NCBI RefSeq assembly: GCF_013113735.1
Contig: NZ_CP053346.1
Location: forward strand, 3,672,001-3,736,000
Length of the DNA: 64,000 nt
Direction of reading: 5' to 3'
From: Sphingomonas sp. AP4-R1
GTDB taxonomy: Bacteria > Pseudomonadota > Alphaproteobacteria > Sphingomonadales > Sphingomonadaceae
A program made the translations under genes and the position numbers. Shown piece by piece: positions 1-9,520 of this stretch. Numbering within the stretch: the first letter of the stretch is position 1; each line of letters starts with the position of its first letter. The notes beneath the pieces are model-generated. The model saw only the letters and a program-made list of their open reading frames with translations, was not told the DNA's origin and did not search any database.

Positions 1-1
1 A

Positions 2-118
2 ACCGGCGGCTGGACCAGCCCCCTGGCGCTCCTGATCGGAGCAGCCGGATGCGTCATGATTTTTGCCACACGCGCCGGGCGGAACGGCAGAATCCCGGGA
101 GACCGGTCCACGGCATGA
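2..118 (+). CDS. C-terminal end of a membrane transporter (MFS-like), partial
   Basis: The window opens inside a reading frame that encodes 38 residues and stops with TGA at 116-118. The tail carries one hydrophobic helix (TSPLALLIGAAGCVMIFA) followed by a basic cytoplasmic end with Arg-Gly-Arg residues, which is how the last transmembrane segment of a major facilitator transporter usually finishes. It converges on the next gene with only 7 nt between the stop codons. The family assignment rests on this one helix and is tentative; another multi-pass protein is possible. Confidence 0.45.
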   Translation, partial: TGGWTSPLALLIGAAGCVMIFATRAGRNGRIPGDRSTA

Positions 119-125
119 CCGAGCG

Positions 126-830
126 CTACTCTTCGGCGGAGGTCACCCTGTAGCGCAGCCACACCGCACCTGAATCGAGACGGTCGCATGCAAGCAGAGA
201 CAGCTGCACCTTGCCTTTTAGCCCTTCGCCGCCTGTTTCAATGACCGAACGGCTCGACGAGCCGTCCACCGCGGGAGTGAGAAGGAGATAGATTTCATCA
301 ACCACCCCGGCGGCAAGGAAGGAACCGTTGATGCCACCGCCACCTTCGAGAAGCAGGGTTTCGATACCCATTTCCCGTTTGAGGATCTGCAGCAGCGGCG
401 CAAGTGTCATGCCGGCATGCTCGGCGACGATGTACGAGATTCCATCATCGATGAGCTCGGCAAGATGAGCGTCGGCGACGTCCGGGCCCAGCAGAACGAT
501 GATCGGATCGCCACCCACGTCTGGCGCGGCGAAATGCAGTTTGCCGGACCGGTCGAGCGCGATAGCGAATGGACCCTTGGCTCCGACCAGATGGCAGGGA
601 CGCGGCGGCGGAGATCCGGCAGCCCTCGGATGCGGCATGCCTTTGGCTATCTCCGCCATGGTGGTCCGACCGACGATCCACGCGTCGGCGCCCAATTCAT
701 CGTGCAATGCTTCATACGCCGCGCTCCAGTCTTCGGGCGTCCCGTCTGGGCTATGGGTGTAGCGACTGGGGTGCAGCCGCCCGTCCAGCGACGAGGTCAT
801 CAGGCAAATGATACGCGGGCGATCGGTCAC
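126..830 (-). CDS. RibD C-terminal-type (dihydrofolate reductase-like) reductase
   Basis: A protein of about 234 residues with the fold of the RibD reductase/DHFR family, which uses NADPH to reduce pyrimidine or pterin-like substrates. Supporting motifs are the N-terminal strand with SSLDGRL, the GRTTM segment, and the glycine-rich LLLEGGGGING loop near residue 165 that binds the nucleotide. It stands alone with no riboflavin genes around it, so a role in riboflavin synthesis should not be assumed; stand-alone homologues are usually called dihydrofolate reductase family proteins. I chose the GTG at 830 because GGAGACGG precedes it; an in-frame TTG at 845 is the alternative. Confidence 0.8.
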   Translation of the reverse strand: MTDRPRIICLMTSSLDGRLHPSRYTHSPDGTPEDWSAAYEALHDELGADAWIVGRTTMAEIAKGMPHPRAAGSPPPRPCHLVGAKGPFAIALDRSGKLHFAAPDVGGDPIIVLLGPDVADAHLAELIDDGISYIVAEHAGMTLAPLLQILKREMGIETLLLEGGGGINGSFLAAGVVDEIYLLLTPAVDGSSSRSVIETGGEGLKGKVQLSLLACDRLDSGAVWLRYRVTSAEE

Positions 831-972
831 GCCATCCGTCTCCAAGGTGATTGAGCAGGGCAGCGAGAACGCGCGAATTCGCTGTTAGGCGCCTGGCGGC
901 GGCGGACTCGTGCATTCGAGGGCCAATACGCGCATGGTGTCTGCCGTCGATTATAAAGGAGCGGCCAGGCTG

Positions 973-1470
973 CTACCGGCCCAGCGCGGCGAATCCCACG
1001 AGGAGGGCTTTGACGCTGACGTCTTGGATGTCGCGGGCGGCCTCTGCGACCTCACGCACGAAGTCCTTGGAATAATATCCGTCGCCAACCCTTCGGAACT
1101 GCATCGACCAGGTGCCGAAGCAGCGTCGATCGGTCGCAACATTCTCCGCCACCTTTATGTCCACGTGGCGCGGGTCATGCACGATGCGCTTCATCGTTGC
1201 TTCGACATGAAACGGGCTGCCCTCCAAAACCTGTATGAAGCGGCGACCATCCGACAGAAGTATTCCGCTGATGGCAGTGATCCGATTCCGGGTACCCGCC
1301 TGCATGGCGATCGAACTCACCACGTCGTCAGAGAGCGACTTGGCAGCCGTACTAAGATAGACAATGCGGCGCAGATTTAAGGTCATGTCGACGTAACCGT
1401 CGACATGTCGACGCGCTTCCTCACTTTTGGCATTCTCCATAAAAATCTGAGGCTGTGGCCCGACCATCAC
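973..1470 (-). CDS. BLUF-domain blue-light photoreceptor
   Basis: Stand-alone BLUF protein, a soluble FAD-binding light sensor that signals through a hydrogen-bond switch around the flavin. The key residues are visible: the Tyr in RRIVYLST, the Asn in RNRITAISG, the Gln in FIQVLEG, and a Trp-Ser-Met-Gln segment near the end of the domain. A helical tail of about 50 residues follows and could be the output or dimerisation part. No GGDEF, EAL or cyclase domain is fused to it, so the partner is unknown. The start is uncertain: ATG at 1386 would put the BLUF domain within five residues of the N terminus, as in most short BLUF proteins; the longer frame begins at 1470. Neither has a clear ribosome-binding site. 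Confidence 0.85.
   Translation of the reverse strand: MMVGPQPQIFMENAKSEEARRHVDGYVDMTLNLRRIVYLSTAAKSLSDDVVSSIAMQAGTRNRITAISGILLSDGRRFIQVLEGSPFHVEATMKRIVHDPRHVDIKVAENVATDRRCFGTWSMQFRRVGDGYYSKDFVREVAEAARDIQDVSVKALLVGFAALGR
1384..1413. repeat. Direct repeat with palindrome at the BLUF gene start
   Basis: The 10-mer CATGTCGACG occurs at 1384-1393 and again at 1404-1413, exactly 20 bp apart, which is about two helical turns. The second copy lies in a perfect 14-bp palindrome GTCGACATGTCGAC at 1399-1412. If translation begins at 1386, the repeats sit on and just upstream of the start codon and could be an operator. If it begins at 1470, they are coding sequence. Confidence 0.4.
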
Positions 1471-1871
1471 AACGCAGATTAAGTCTGAACATGTCCATGC
1501 TCGGCAAAGGAGCGGCGGTCGTCCATGCTACCAGTCGCAAGGGCATGAAGACACGTCTGTAGTGCCCCGGGAACAAGTGATCTTTATGCCCATTGGCTCA
1601 CTGGAGAGCCCGTTTATTCGGTTGAGCCGAGATAACCCGTGATCGGCGGGCGCTGCGTGCTTCACTTTCGCTTCCTTCGCCTCTGAATTTTGGGTTTCTT
1701 CTCCAAGACGTGACACCCGCTCTCTTTCAGACGCGCGACGCCGATCACGCCACGCCACCAAGCGCTTCCCCGACGTAGAGCCAGACGGTGTTCATGGTGA
1801 ATGACGCGAGCATGTCAAACCTCGCAGAAGATCGCGCCTCGCTCGGAAAGATTGCACTCGATCCCCGCTCG
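1471..1871. other. Intergenic stretch with no supported gene
   Basis: About 400 bp between the BLUF gene and the aldo/keto reductase, both on the minus strand. Short open frames exist, but none has a ribosome-binding site, a recognisable motif or credible codon use. I see no clear terminator or promoter. Confidence 0.5.
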
Positions 1872-2873
1872 TCAAGACGGCAGCGCCGCATCTGGATGGA
1901 CCAAATCCTGAGCGCGTAAATTCTCCCAAAATTCGACCGGGATATTCGCGCTGAGTGCGGCATGGTCAGCAAGAACATGATCTGCGTTCGCCGTGCCGAC
2001 GATCAGAGATGACACAACGTCCGGCGCCCGACTGAATTGAAGCGCAGCCGCGACGAGGTCGACGCCATGCTGGTCGGCGATCGCGCGCAGCTTGGCGAGC
2101 TTCTCACGCTTGTCATATGGTATCAGCGTGTTCCCCTCACCATAGTTGAAGCGGTGTGCGCCGCCGATAAACCCGGCATTGAGCGCGGAGCCGACCACGA
2201 AACTCACACCTTTCGCCCGGGCAGCGGGGAAAATCTCTTCAACAGCATTGTCGTGATCGATCAACGAATATTGGCTGGCGAGAAGATGGACATCGCTATC
2301 AGCTGTCTTCAGGCACCTCATGATGGGCTGCGGACAATTCACGCCCATGCCCCACGCGTCGATCACACCTTCCTCGCGCAGGCGTGTCAGCGTCGGAAAC
2401 GCCCCTTTCTCGGCAGTGGGCCACAGCGCGTCCCAGTTGTCCGGCAGGAAGCCATTGTCAGGAGACAGGTCGTGCACGAAGACAATGTCCAGGCGATCGA
2501 GGCCGAGCCGCTGTAAGCTGTCCTCGATGGAGCGCAGGACGCCGTCAGCACTGTAATCGAAATGCGGTGTGTTGGGAGATGTCGTGAACGGGAAGTATTT
2601 CTTGGCGTCGTTGTCACGGCTGGCGTGTAGCAGTTTACCGACCTTGGACGAGATGATGAACTCGCCGCGGGGTTTGCGCGACAGGAATCGGCCGAAGCGC
2701 CGCTCAGCGAGGCCGAGCCCATACCAAGGCGACACGTCGAAATAGCGGACGCCCGCGTCCCAGGCGGCGGCGAGCGTCGCTTCGGCCTGCTCGTCGGTCG
2801 CGAAGCGAAATTCATTGCCGTGGGCGACCCCGCCGAGGCCGAAATCATGGGCGGGTCGATAACGCGTCGTCAT
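1872..2873 (-). CDS. Aldo/keto reductase (aldose 1-dehydrogenase / pyridoxal dehydrogenase-like)
   Basis: A 333-residue TIM-barrel oxidoreductase of the aldo/keto reductase superfamily, which uses NAD(P)H to interconvert carbonyls and alcohols or to oxidise sugars. The catalytic set is present: Asp and Tyr in YFDVSPWYG (about residues 45-53), Lys in SSKVGK and His in IVFVHDLSPD. The sequence around PWYGLGLAERRFG resembles the branch containing L-fucose/D-threo-aldose 1-dehydrogenases and pyridoxal 4-dehydrogenases. It is a single-gene unit transcribed away from the PEBP gene. The exact substrate cannot be read from the sequence. Confidence 0.88.
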   Translation of the reverse strand: MTTRYRPAHDFGLGGVAHGNEFRFATDEQAEATLAAAWDAGVRYFDVSPWYGLGLAERRFGRFLSRKPRGEFIISSKVGKLLHASRDNDAKKYFPFTTSPNTPHFDYSADGVLRSIEDSLQRLGLDRLDIVFVHDLSPDNGFLPDNWDALWPTAEKGAFPTLTRLREEGVIDAWGMGVNCPQPIMRCLKTADSDVHLLASQYSLIDHDNAVEEIFPAARAKGVSFVVGSALNAGFIGGAHRFNYGEGNTLIPYDKREKLAKLRAIADQHGVDLVAAALQFSRAPDVVSSLIVGTANADHVLADHAALSANIPVEFWENLRAQDLVHPDAALPS

Positions 2874-3085
2874 GGGCAGGCCTTTCGAGTGGGAACAGAA
2901 AGAACCCCGCAGGTCGCGATGGGCTGCATCCGAAACTGTGGAGCCTCAACCCAGCGGCTAATTATACGAACAGGCATGGGGACGCTTTGTGCTCGCGCCC
3001 TTGGCGGGGCCCGCAGGCGGTGACCGGCGTCATTTCGCTTTGAACGATCCGGGACTTTGCGCGCTTTGCAGGTGAGGAGACGACG

Positions 3086-3724
3086 ATGCTCGAACATGTT
3101 CCGGCATGGCTCGGCCACATTTTGCGCAACCGGCGGGCCGGTCACGAAAAGCTGGTCGCGGCAGATCCCCACATTCGACTTGGAGCCGATACGTTCGAGC
3201 TTTCCAGCCCGGCCTTCGGGGACGGTGCGCGCCTGCCTGTCCGGTTCACTGCCGATGGGGAGGGCGTTTCCCCGCCTCTCGTTTGGACAGGTGTACCGGA
3301 GGGCGCGGCTTCGCTGGCGCTGATCGTCGAGGATCCCGACGCGCCGACGTCGCAGCCGCTGGTGCACGCGATAATATGGAACATTCCTGCGAGCGAGCGA
3401 CGCTTGTCCGAAGGCGCGATTGTGGCAGATGGGGAGGGTGGTCGGCGACGCGACGTCGGTCGCAACAGCTTTCTGCGCGAAGGGTGGCTTCCACCGGACC
3501 CGCCGACGGGGCACGGCGAGCACGACTATGTTTTCCAGCTCTTCGCGCTCCGCGACATTCCGCTCCTCGGCCCAAGCCCGGGTAGGGGTGAATTTGTGGA
3601 GGCAATTGCTGGTCGTGTACTGGCTGCGGCCATCTTTGTCGGCACTTATTCCCGCAATGAACCGACTGAGATCGAGACAGCAGACGCCTCAGCGATGGTG
3701 TCCGGTCGGATCGTCGCCCCCTGA
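3086..3724 (+). CDS. YbhB/YbcL family PEBP (Raf kinase inhibitor-like) protein
   Basis: A 212-residue phosphatidylethanolamine-binding-protein-fold protein. The family marks are the anion-pocket motif DPDAPTSQPLVHAIIWN around residues 85-100 and the later GHGEHDYVFQLFAL strand. It is longer than the usual bacterial YbhB (about 160 residues) because of an N-terminal extension with LEHVPAWLGH, seen in a recognisable subgroup of alphaproteobacterial members, and a short C-terminal tail. A strong ribosome-binding site (GAGGAG) precedes the ATG at 3086. No signal peptide is evident. The bacterial function of this family is not established. Confidence 0.88.
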   Translation: MLEHVPAWLGHILRNRRAGHEKLVAADPHIRLGADTFELSSPAFGDGARLPVRFTADGEGVSPPLVWTGVPEGAASLALIVEDPDAPTSQPLVHAIIWNIPASERRLSEGAIVADGEGGRRRDVGRNSFLREGWLPPDPPTGHGEHDYVFQLFALRDIPLLGPSPGRGEFVEAIAGRVLAAAIFVGTYSRNEPTEIETADASAMVSGRIVAP

Positions 3725-3876
3725 GACTACGGATCTGGCAAAAGTTCCGCGTCCGGTACAAAGGTCTACGCGACCCTCAGGTCGTCGATGATCAGCGTTA
3801 ACCGTCCTCCACCGATATTCTCTTTTACTTAGATTGGTTTACCCATTTCACGGCCGCGCCCTTAAGAGCTAATTTA

Positions 3877-3892
3877 CGATATGTGAATATCG
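3877..3892. repeat. Short inverted repeat upstream of the chemoreceptor gene
   Basis: CGATAT and ATATCG flank a 4-bp spacer (GTGA) in an AT-rich stretch ending 28 bp before the chemoreceptor ATG. It could be an operator. There is no second copy nearby to support it. Confidence 0.25.
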
Positions 3893-3920
3893 CGCCCGGT
3901 CTGGGTTTGGGGGCTGTGCG

Positions 3921-6134
3921 ATGGCGCGTGCAATCAATTTTTCGGCGGTTCCGCGTGGCATTGCCGGACGCATCGTCATTGCGATGGGTGCGATCGGCAG
4001 CCTGATCTTCGCGACCGCCGCGACTTTCTCCTATCACAGCACGAACGAAGCCATTCGTGGCGAAATCGCGGTCTCGCTCGTGACGGCTGCACGAGCTCAG
4101 GCGCGGGCGGCGAGCCTGTGGTTCGAGGGGCGACGGCAGCTTGTCGAAAGCGCGAACGAAGACGTTCTTCTTCAACCGTCCGGACAATCCCCGGAAGATG
4201 TGTTCAAACATCAGACCCTGCTGAACAGCTTCACGGGCGTCTATTATGGAGATGCCCTCACCGGCGCGTTTCACAATTATCCTCATCTCCGACCGCTGTC
4301 TCCAGGCTACGACCCGCGCAACCGTCCATGGTTCAGGAAGGCGGTTTCGGAGCATCGAACAGTCCTGACCGAACCGTATCGCGACGATTCGCTCGAAGAG
4401 GACGTGGTTACGATTGCCACCCCGCTGATCCGAGGCCGGACGATCGTTGGCGTGACCGGTGCGGACTTCTCGATCAAAAGTCTGGTCGCGATGCTCGAGG
4501 CCGATAAGCCACATGGTTCCCAAGTTTTCCTTGTCGACCGCTCCGGTAAGATCATGGTTCACAGTGACAAGCGGGTCGTTGGACATCCGGTCGCCGACCT
4601 GTTCGATGGTGACAAACCCGTGCTTTCTGAGCACCTCACGGAAGTGACCCAATCCGGCCACCGGAGGTTCGTCACTTTCGCGTCGATCCCCGGAAAAGCA
4701 GGGGAGGGCTGGCGGATCGGACTTTCGCTCGACGAGAATGTGGCGATGGCGGGATTAAACCGGTCGGTTCGTTTCAACGCCGGTTTCAGCGCGATCGAGA
4801 TACTCGCCTCGCTGCTTCTGATCTGGCTCATGCTCGCGCGCTATCTCCTGCGCCCGCTCAACACGATCATCGCGGCTATGAACGGACTTGTGGAAGGATC
4901 GAATGCCTCCCTCGCTCCGGAACTGAAGGCGCGCGCCGACGAGGTGGGCGAGCTTGCTCGCGCATTCACGGTGTTCCGTGCCGATCGCGCGCGCGTCGAA
5001 GAGCTTACCGGAGCAGAAGTAGCCCGGCTTGGCAAAGAGGCCCTTGCCAGGAAGGTGATGATGGCCAACCTGCAGCATTCGTTCGGCCGGGTCGTGAATG
5101 CAGCGGTCGCTGGCGACTTCAGCGCGCGCGTGGGACGAACGTTTCCCGACCCCGAAATGAATGAATTGGCGCGCTCCATCGATGATCTTGTCGAGACGAT
5201 GGACACCGGCCTGCGAGAGACCGGCGAGGTCCTTGGGGCCATCGCCAGCACGGACCTCAGCCGGCGTGTGAAGGGTGACTATCAGGGCGCCTTTGCCAAG
5301 CTGCAATCCGCCACGAACACCGTGGCTGACCGCTTGGGAGAAATATTGGGTGAACTTCATCGTACGTCGCGCCAGTTGAAGGAGGCTACCGGCTCCCTTC
5401 GGACAGAGGCCAGCGAGCTTTCGCGCAGAACGGTGGAGGAGACAGCCTCGCTTCGGACGGCGTCCGACGCCATTGACCGCCTGTCGAAGGTGGTGGCCGA
5501 GAATGCCAGTCATGCCGAGGTCGCAAGCGAGCGCGGACGGCAGGCGGCAACCTCCGTGATCTCGGGTCAGCATGTGATCGCCGAGGCGCGGGTAGCCATG
5601 GAGAAAATGGAGGCATCCTCCTCCTCCATTTCGAGCGTGATGAATACGATCGACGGAATCGCGTCGCGCACATCTCTGCTGGCTCTCAATGCATCCATTG
5701 AGGCCGCGCGGGCGGGCCAGGCCGGACTCGGATTCGCCGTGGTCGCGTCCGAAGTGAAAGCACTTGCCAATCGCGCTGCTGACGCCTCTCGGGAAGCCCG
5801 GATGCTTATTGAGCAGACGCGCAGCGAGCTTGCCAATGGCTCTGTGATGATGACCGAGGTCACTGAAAATCTGGAATCGATGCACGCTGCGGTTGAAGAC
5901 AATGCCGCACGACTGGACGTGATCGCGCGGGCAAACCGCGAGCAGGCGGCAAGCATCGGGGAATTGAACGATCGCCTTCACCGGATCGAAAGATCAACTG
6001 CCGACAATAACTCTCTCGCGGGGCAGCTTCAGAATACTGTGGATGAAACCACAATCAGGGCGGGCGAGCTCGATCGTATCGTTGAAACCTTTACTCTGAA
6101 CGACGTGACGGGAAAAATGCGCGCGGCCGCATGA
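3921..6134 (+). CDS. Methyl-accepting chemotaxis protein with a periplasmic Cache sensor
   Basis: A 737-residue transmembrane chemoreceptor. An N-terminal membrane helix (about 13-35) is followed by a periplasmic double-Cache-like ligand domain containing the YYGDALTG and DPRNRPWF segments typical of dCache sensors. A second membrane helix lies near residues 290-312 ([17 protein letters not shown]), then HAMP and a second HAMP-like linker, then a long coiled coil. The signalling tip around residues 575-620 reads [24 protein letters not shown], closely matching the conserved hairpin that contacts CheA and CheW. No CheB/CheR-binding pentapeptide is visible at the C terminus (ends KMRAAA). No che genes are adjacent, so it must work with an array encoded elsewhere. 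The ligand is unknown. Confidence 0.93.
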   Translation: MARAINFSAVPRGIAGRIVIAMGAIGSLIFATAATFSYHSTNEAIRGEIAVSLVTAARAQARAASLWFEGRRQLVESANEDVLLQPSGQSPEDVFKHQTLLNSFTGVYYGDALTGAFHNYPHLRPLSPGYDPRNRPWFRKAVSEHRTVLTEPYRDDSLEEDVVTIATPLIRGRTIVGVTGADFSIKSLVAMLEADKPHGSQVFLVDRSGKIMVHSDKRVVGHPVADLFDGDKPVLSEHLTEVTQSGHRRFVTFASIPGKAGEGWRIGLSLDENVAMAGLNRSVRFNAGFSAIEILASLLLIWLMLARYLLRPLNTIIAAMNGLVEGSNASLAPELKARADEVGELARAFTVFRADRARVEELTGAEVARLGKEALARKVMMANLQHSFGRVVNAAVAGDFSARVGRTFPDPEMNELARSIDDLVETMDTGLRETGEVLGAIASTDLSRRVKGDYQGAFAKLQSATNTVADRLGEILGELHRTSRQLKEATGSLRTEASELSRRTVEETASLRTASDAIDRLSKVVAENASHAEVASERGRQAATSVISGQHVIAEARVAMEKMEASSSSISSVMNTIDGIASRTSLLALNASIEAARAGQAGLGFAVVASEVKALANRAADASREARMLIEQTRSELANGSVMMTEVTENLESMHAAVEDNAARLDVIARANREQAASIGELNDRLHRIERSTADNNSLAGQLQNTVDETTIRAGELDRIVETFTLNDVTGKMRAAA

Positions 6135-6315
6135 GCGCACGGCGACGACGGGAGGCGGCGGGCTGACCTCTGTCTCCACGTTTATTGTTCATGCCGAAGG
6201 CCGGAAGGGGGGCTGCGCGTGATCGGGGCCACGTCGCGTTGACCCGCTGCAAGAGGGGGCTGCAGCACTGCTCAAACATCAACGCCAGGCAGGTGGAGGG
6301 AGCCGATCTGCACAT

Positions 6316-6342
6316 AACTTCGTTTTGACAATAAGCGAAGTT
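6316..6342. promoter_or_regulatory. Inverted repeat upstream of the ParD/kinase fusion, possible operator
   Basis: AACTTCG (6316-6322) and CGAAGTT (6336-6342) form a perfect 7-bp inverted repeat with a 13-bp spacer, about 50-77 bp upstream of the proposed start of the kinase gene. The spacer contains a TTGACA hexamer at 6325-6330. ParD-type antitoxins bind inverted repeats in their own promoters, so this is a plausible autoregulatory site for the ribbon-helix-helix domain encoded just downstream. That link is inference. Confidence 0.35.
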
Positions 6343-6359
6343 GTTGCATCTGCCATTTG

Positions 6360-6387
6360 TTGACACAGGCGCCTCATCGCCTAAAAT
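6360..6387 (+). promoter_or_regulatory. Predicted sigma-70-type promoter giving a leaderless mRNA
   Basis: TTGACA at 6360-6365 is separated by 16 bp from TAAAAT at 6382-6387, a near-consensus housekeeping promoter. The ATG of the kinase begins at 6393, six bases after the -10 element, exactly where transcription would be expected to start. No ribosome-binding site precedes that ATG, which fits a leaderless transcript. Confidence 0.55.
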
Positions 6388-6392
6388 TCCGC

Positions 6393-9146
6393 ATGCCCAT
6401 TCGCCAGTCGCGCAACGTGTCGCTCACGCCCGAGCTCGATCAGTTTATCGAGAGCAGGCTCGCCGCTGGCGAGTATGGCAATGCCAGTGAGGTCGTCCGC
6501 ACCGCGATCAAGCTGCTGCGAGATCGGGAAGCGCCTGCCGTGCCGGATGGCCCCTGGCTGCATGGCAACGGAGAATGCGCCGATCTGATCCGAGCTTATG
6601 AATGGGCCCGTTCCCCGCTCGGCGATCCCGCCCGCTGGTCTCCAGAGCTGCGCGCGACCGTCACCAACATCGTCAACTCGCCCGTGCCCAAAGTGCTCAT
6701 GTGGGGCCCCGAGCACGTCATGATCTACAATGATAGCTACAGCGTTATCGCGGGCGGTTATCATCCGAAAGCGCTGGGAGGCACCGTATCCGGAATCTGG
6801 CCTGAGATCTGGGACTTCAATCGCGTCATCCTCGAGGCCGGTTTCAGGGGCGAGGTGTTTTCGCATCGGGACCAGCCCATGGTGGTTCGGCGCAATGGCC
6901 TGGACGAAGCGGTTACCTTCGACTTGTTTTATTCGCCCATCCGAGAAGCCGGCGGCCGGGTCGGCGGCGTGATGTGCACGGTCATCGAGAATACCGAGAA
7001 GGTGGAGGCCCAGCGCATGCTGGCGCGGAGCGAAGCCGAACTGCGCAGCATTACGGACGCCTTGCCCGTCCTCATCGCATTCATAGACCGGGACCATGTC
7101 TATCGGTTCGCGAACAGCTTCTATGAGGACTGGCTCGGCCTGAAGCCTGCCGATGTCGTCGATCGCCATGTGCGGGACGTTTTCGGCGAAGCTTTCTTCG
7201 AAAGCCGTCAGCCAATGATGACGCGCGCGCTGGCCGGAGAAACGATCCACTCAGACACGGTGCTGCCTTACCGGGACGGTGACGAGCGGGCAGCCGACGT
7301 CCGTTATATTCCGCGGATCGAAGCCGATGGATCGGTCAGCGGCTTCCACGTTCTCGCCTTCGACGTCTCGGAGCGTGTCGAACGGGAAAAGGCGCTCAAT
7401 CGCCATATAGAGCATCGGGAGCGGGCCGAAGCACAGTTGCGCGTACTGAACGAGACGCTCGAAGCGCGCGTGATCCAGGAGATCGGCGATCGTCGGCAGG
7501 CCGAGGCAGAACTCGCCCAGGCGCAAAAAATGGAGACGATCGGCAAGCTCACGGGCGGTGTCGCCCATGACTTCAACAATCTGCTGCAGGTCGTCTCGGG
7601 CAACCTCCAGATGCTGGTCAAGGACGTGTCTGGCAACGACCGCGCCGAGCGCCGGATCGCCAATGCGATGGCGGGCGTTTCCAGAGGCGCCAAGCTTGCC
7701 GCCCAGCTGCTGGCGTTCGGCCGCCGACAGGCGCTGGAGCCCAAGGTGGTCAACGCGACCCGCTTCGTCCGCGACATGGACGACATGTTGCGCCGGGCGA
7801 TCGGAGAAGGAATCGAAGTCGAGACGGTCGTCGGCGGTGGCCTCTGGAACACCTTCATCGATCCGATCCAGATCGAGAATGCGCTGCTCAACCTCGCGAT
7901 CAACGCGCGCGACGCCATGGAGGGCCAGGGCAAGCTCACGATCGAACTCGGCAATGCGAGCCTCGATGACGATTATGCGCGCCAGCATTCCGAGGTGGCT
8001 GCGGGCCAATATGTGATGCTCGCCGTGACCGATACCGGCTGCGGAATGCCGCCTGAGATTATCGAGAAAGTGTTCGAACCGTTCTTTTCGACCAAAGGCG
8101 AGGGCAAGGGATCGGGGCTTGGCCTTTCGATGGTCTACGGCTTCGTCAAGCAGTCCGGCGGGCACGTCAAAATCTATTCGGAAGTCGGCGAGGGGACGAC
8201 GATCAAGCTCTATCTGCCGCGTGCCGATGCGCCGGAAGATATCGAGATCGATGTCGAGAGTGGTCCTACGGCCGGTGGCAGCGAAACCGTTCTCGTCGTC
8301 GAGGATGATGACGAGGTCCGGGCGACCGTGGTCGAGATGCTGAGCGAGCTCGGCTACCGCGTCCTCAAGGCGGTCGACGCCAGCAGTGCGCTGAGTGTGA
8401 TCGAAAGCGGTATCCCGATCGACATCCTGTTCACGGACGTCGTGATGCCCGGTCGCCTCAAGAGCCCCGAACTCGCCCGGATGGCGCGCGAACGGCTGCC
8501 CGATCTCACCGTGCTCTTCACGTCCGGTTATACGGAGAATTCGATCGTGCATGGGGGCAAGCTGGATGCCGGAGTCGAACTGCTCTCAAAGCCCTATTCG
8601 CGCGAGGCTCTCGCCCGCAAATTTCGGCATGTCCTGGCCAACCAGCAGCAGTGCAACAAGGCTCGTCGTGAGCAGGGGAAGCTAGGAACAGAGCCGCAGA
8701 CACTTTGTGCCGAAACGCAGAAGCTCAATGTGCTGGTGGTCGAGGATGATGAGCTGATCCGTTCGGTGACCTCCGAAATGCTGGCGGAGATGATGACGGT
8801 AGTGACGGCGCCGAGTGCTGAAGACGCCGTGACCGCGTTGCAGACTGTACCGATCGACGTGCTCATTACAGACGTAAATTTGCCCGGACAGTCCGGGCCC
8901 GAGCTTGCCGAGCGTGCCCGAACCCTCCGGCCCGGGATTGGCATCGTCTTCGCAACAGGCGATAACGACGTCATGTTCGGAAGGGACGATCCGACCGTCG
9001 TAATTCTTCACAAACCCTTCGATGCGACCGCCCTCGTCAGGGCGATCAGTCTCTCAGCCATGAAGAAGGTCTCGACCGTCACGGATCAAGCCAACGGTGG
9101 TCAGGGAGAGCCGGCAATCGACAAAGATTGCGTTAAGGGTGAATGA
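6393..9146 (+). CDS. ParD-like ribbon-helix-helix / PAS hybrid histidine kinase with two receiver domains
   Basis: A 917-residue fusion with no membrane helix. Residues 1-45 ([13 protein letters not shown], then [19 protein letters not shown]) read as a ParD-type antitoxin ribbon-helix-helix DNA-binding domain. Then come a PAS-like sensor (about 65-200, with [12 protein letters not shown]), a second PAS (about 215-335), a coiled coil, a HisKA dimerisation domain with the phospho-accepting His392 in [10 protein letters not shown], an HATPase with its N box ([10 protein letters not shown]) and G boxes ([19 protein letters not shown]), and two receiver domains with phosphorylatable Asp682 (FTDVVMPG) and Asp827 (ITDVNLPG) and conserved lysines before Pro-Tyr and Pro-Phe. 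I prefer ATG 6393 over an in-frame TTG at 6357 because the predicted promoter lies between them. No ParE toxin gene follows. Confidence 0.85.
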   Translation: MPIRQSRNVSLTPELDQFIESRLAAGEYGNASEVVRTAIKLLRDREAPAVPDGPWLHGNGECADLIRAYEWARSPLGDPARWSPELRATVTNIVNSPVPKVLMWGPEHVMIYNDSYSVIAGGYHPKALGGTVSGIWPEIWDFNRVILEAGFRGEVFSHRDQPMVVRRNGLDEAVTFDLFYSPIREAGGRVGGVMCTVIENTEKVEAQRMLARSEAELRSITDALPVLIAFIDRDHVYRFANSFYEDWLGLKPADVVDRHVRDVFGEAFFESRQPMMTRALAGETIHSDTVLPYRDGDERAADVRYIPRIEADGSVSGFHVLAFDVSERVEREKALNRHIEHRERAEAQLRVLNETLEARVIQEIGDRRQAEAELAQAQKMETIGKLTGGVAHDFNNLLQVVSGNLQMLVKDVSGNDRAERRIANAMAGVSRGAKLAAQLLAFGRRQALEPKVVNATRFVRDMDDMLRRAIGEGIEVETVVGGGLWNTFIDPIQIENALLNLAINARDAMEGQGKLTIELGNASLDDDYARQHSEVAAGQYVMLAVTDTGCGMPPEIIEKVFEPFFSTKGEGKGSGLGLSMVYGFVKQSGGHVKIYSEVGEGTTIKLYLPRADAPEDIEIDVESGPTAGGSETVLVVEDDDEVRATVVEMLSELGYRVLKAVDASSALSVIESGIPIDILFTDVVMPGRLKSPELARMARERLPDLTVLFTSGYTENSIVHGGKLDAGVELLSKPYSREALARKFRHVLANQQQCNKARREQGKLGTEPQTLCAETQKLNVLVVEDDELIRSVTSEMLAEMMTVVTAPSAEDAVTALQTVPIDVLITDVNLPGQSGPELAERARTLRPGIGIVFATGDNDVMFGRDDPTVVILHKPFDATALVRAISLSAMKKVSTVTDQANGGQGEPAIDKDCVKGE

Positions 9147-9355
9147 GGCTAGCCGGAGCGCAGCAACTGAATTTCGGGCAACGGAGCGCAAGGATCGGAT
9201 GTCGCACGAACGTTGATCGCCTGAACGATTATGCGATCGTTATGTCAGACGACACGCCCCCCCCCTGAGAGTGTTCAGACTATCTCAGTCGAATCCTGAA
9301 TCGTATTGGCACGAACACGAGAGCTGTTTCGTTCATTCGCTTTAACCGAGGAGCG

Positions 9356-9520
9356 ATGATGTCGGACAATAAATCTTCAAAGCGCCCCACTCGCAATCTT
9401 ATCATTTATCTCGTTTTCGCTGCGATCCTCGCAATCGGCCTCCTCGCGCTGGCGACCCGCGGCCCGGGGAGCATAGCTGTTCCTCATCAAGACGACACTC
9501 CAAAGTCGGAAACGGATTAA
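9356..9520 (+). CDS. Small single-pass membrane protein (54 aa)
   Basis: A short open frame beginning ATGATG directly after a good ribosome-binding site (GAGGAG, 9349-9354 region). It encodes a basic N terminus (NKSSKRPTRN), one hydrophobic helix of about 19 residues (LIIYLVFAAILAIGLLALA), and a short acidic tail (HQDDTPKSETD). The layout is N-in, single-span. The family is not recognised. The ribosome-binding site plus the clean amphipathic layout support it being real. It follows the kinase gene by 209 bp; that gap contains a 6-bp inverted repeat (9224-9229 / 9236-9241) and a run of nine C residues, with no clear terminator. Confidence 0.6.
   Translation: MMSDNKSSKRPTRNLIIYLVFAAILAIGLLALATRGPGSIAVPHQDDTPKSETD

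Noticed and set aside
6357..6392. TTG at 6357 as start of the kinase gene
   Set aside because: It lies upstream of the predicted promoter and has no ribosome-binding site; the ribbon-helix-helix domain begins properly at ATG 6393.
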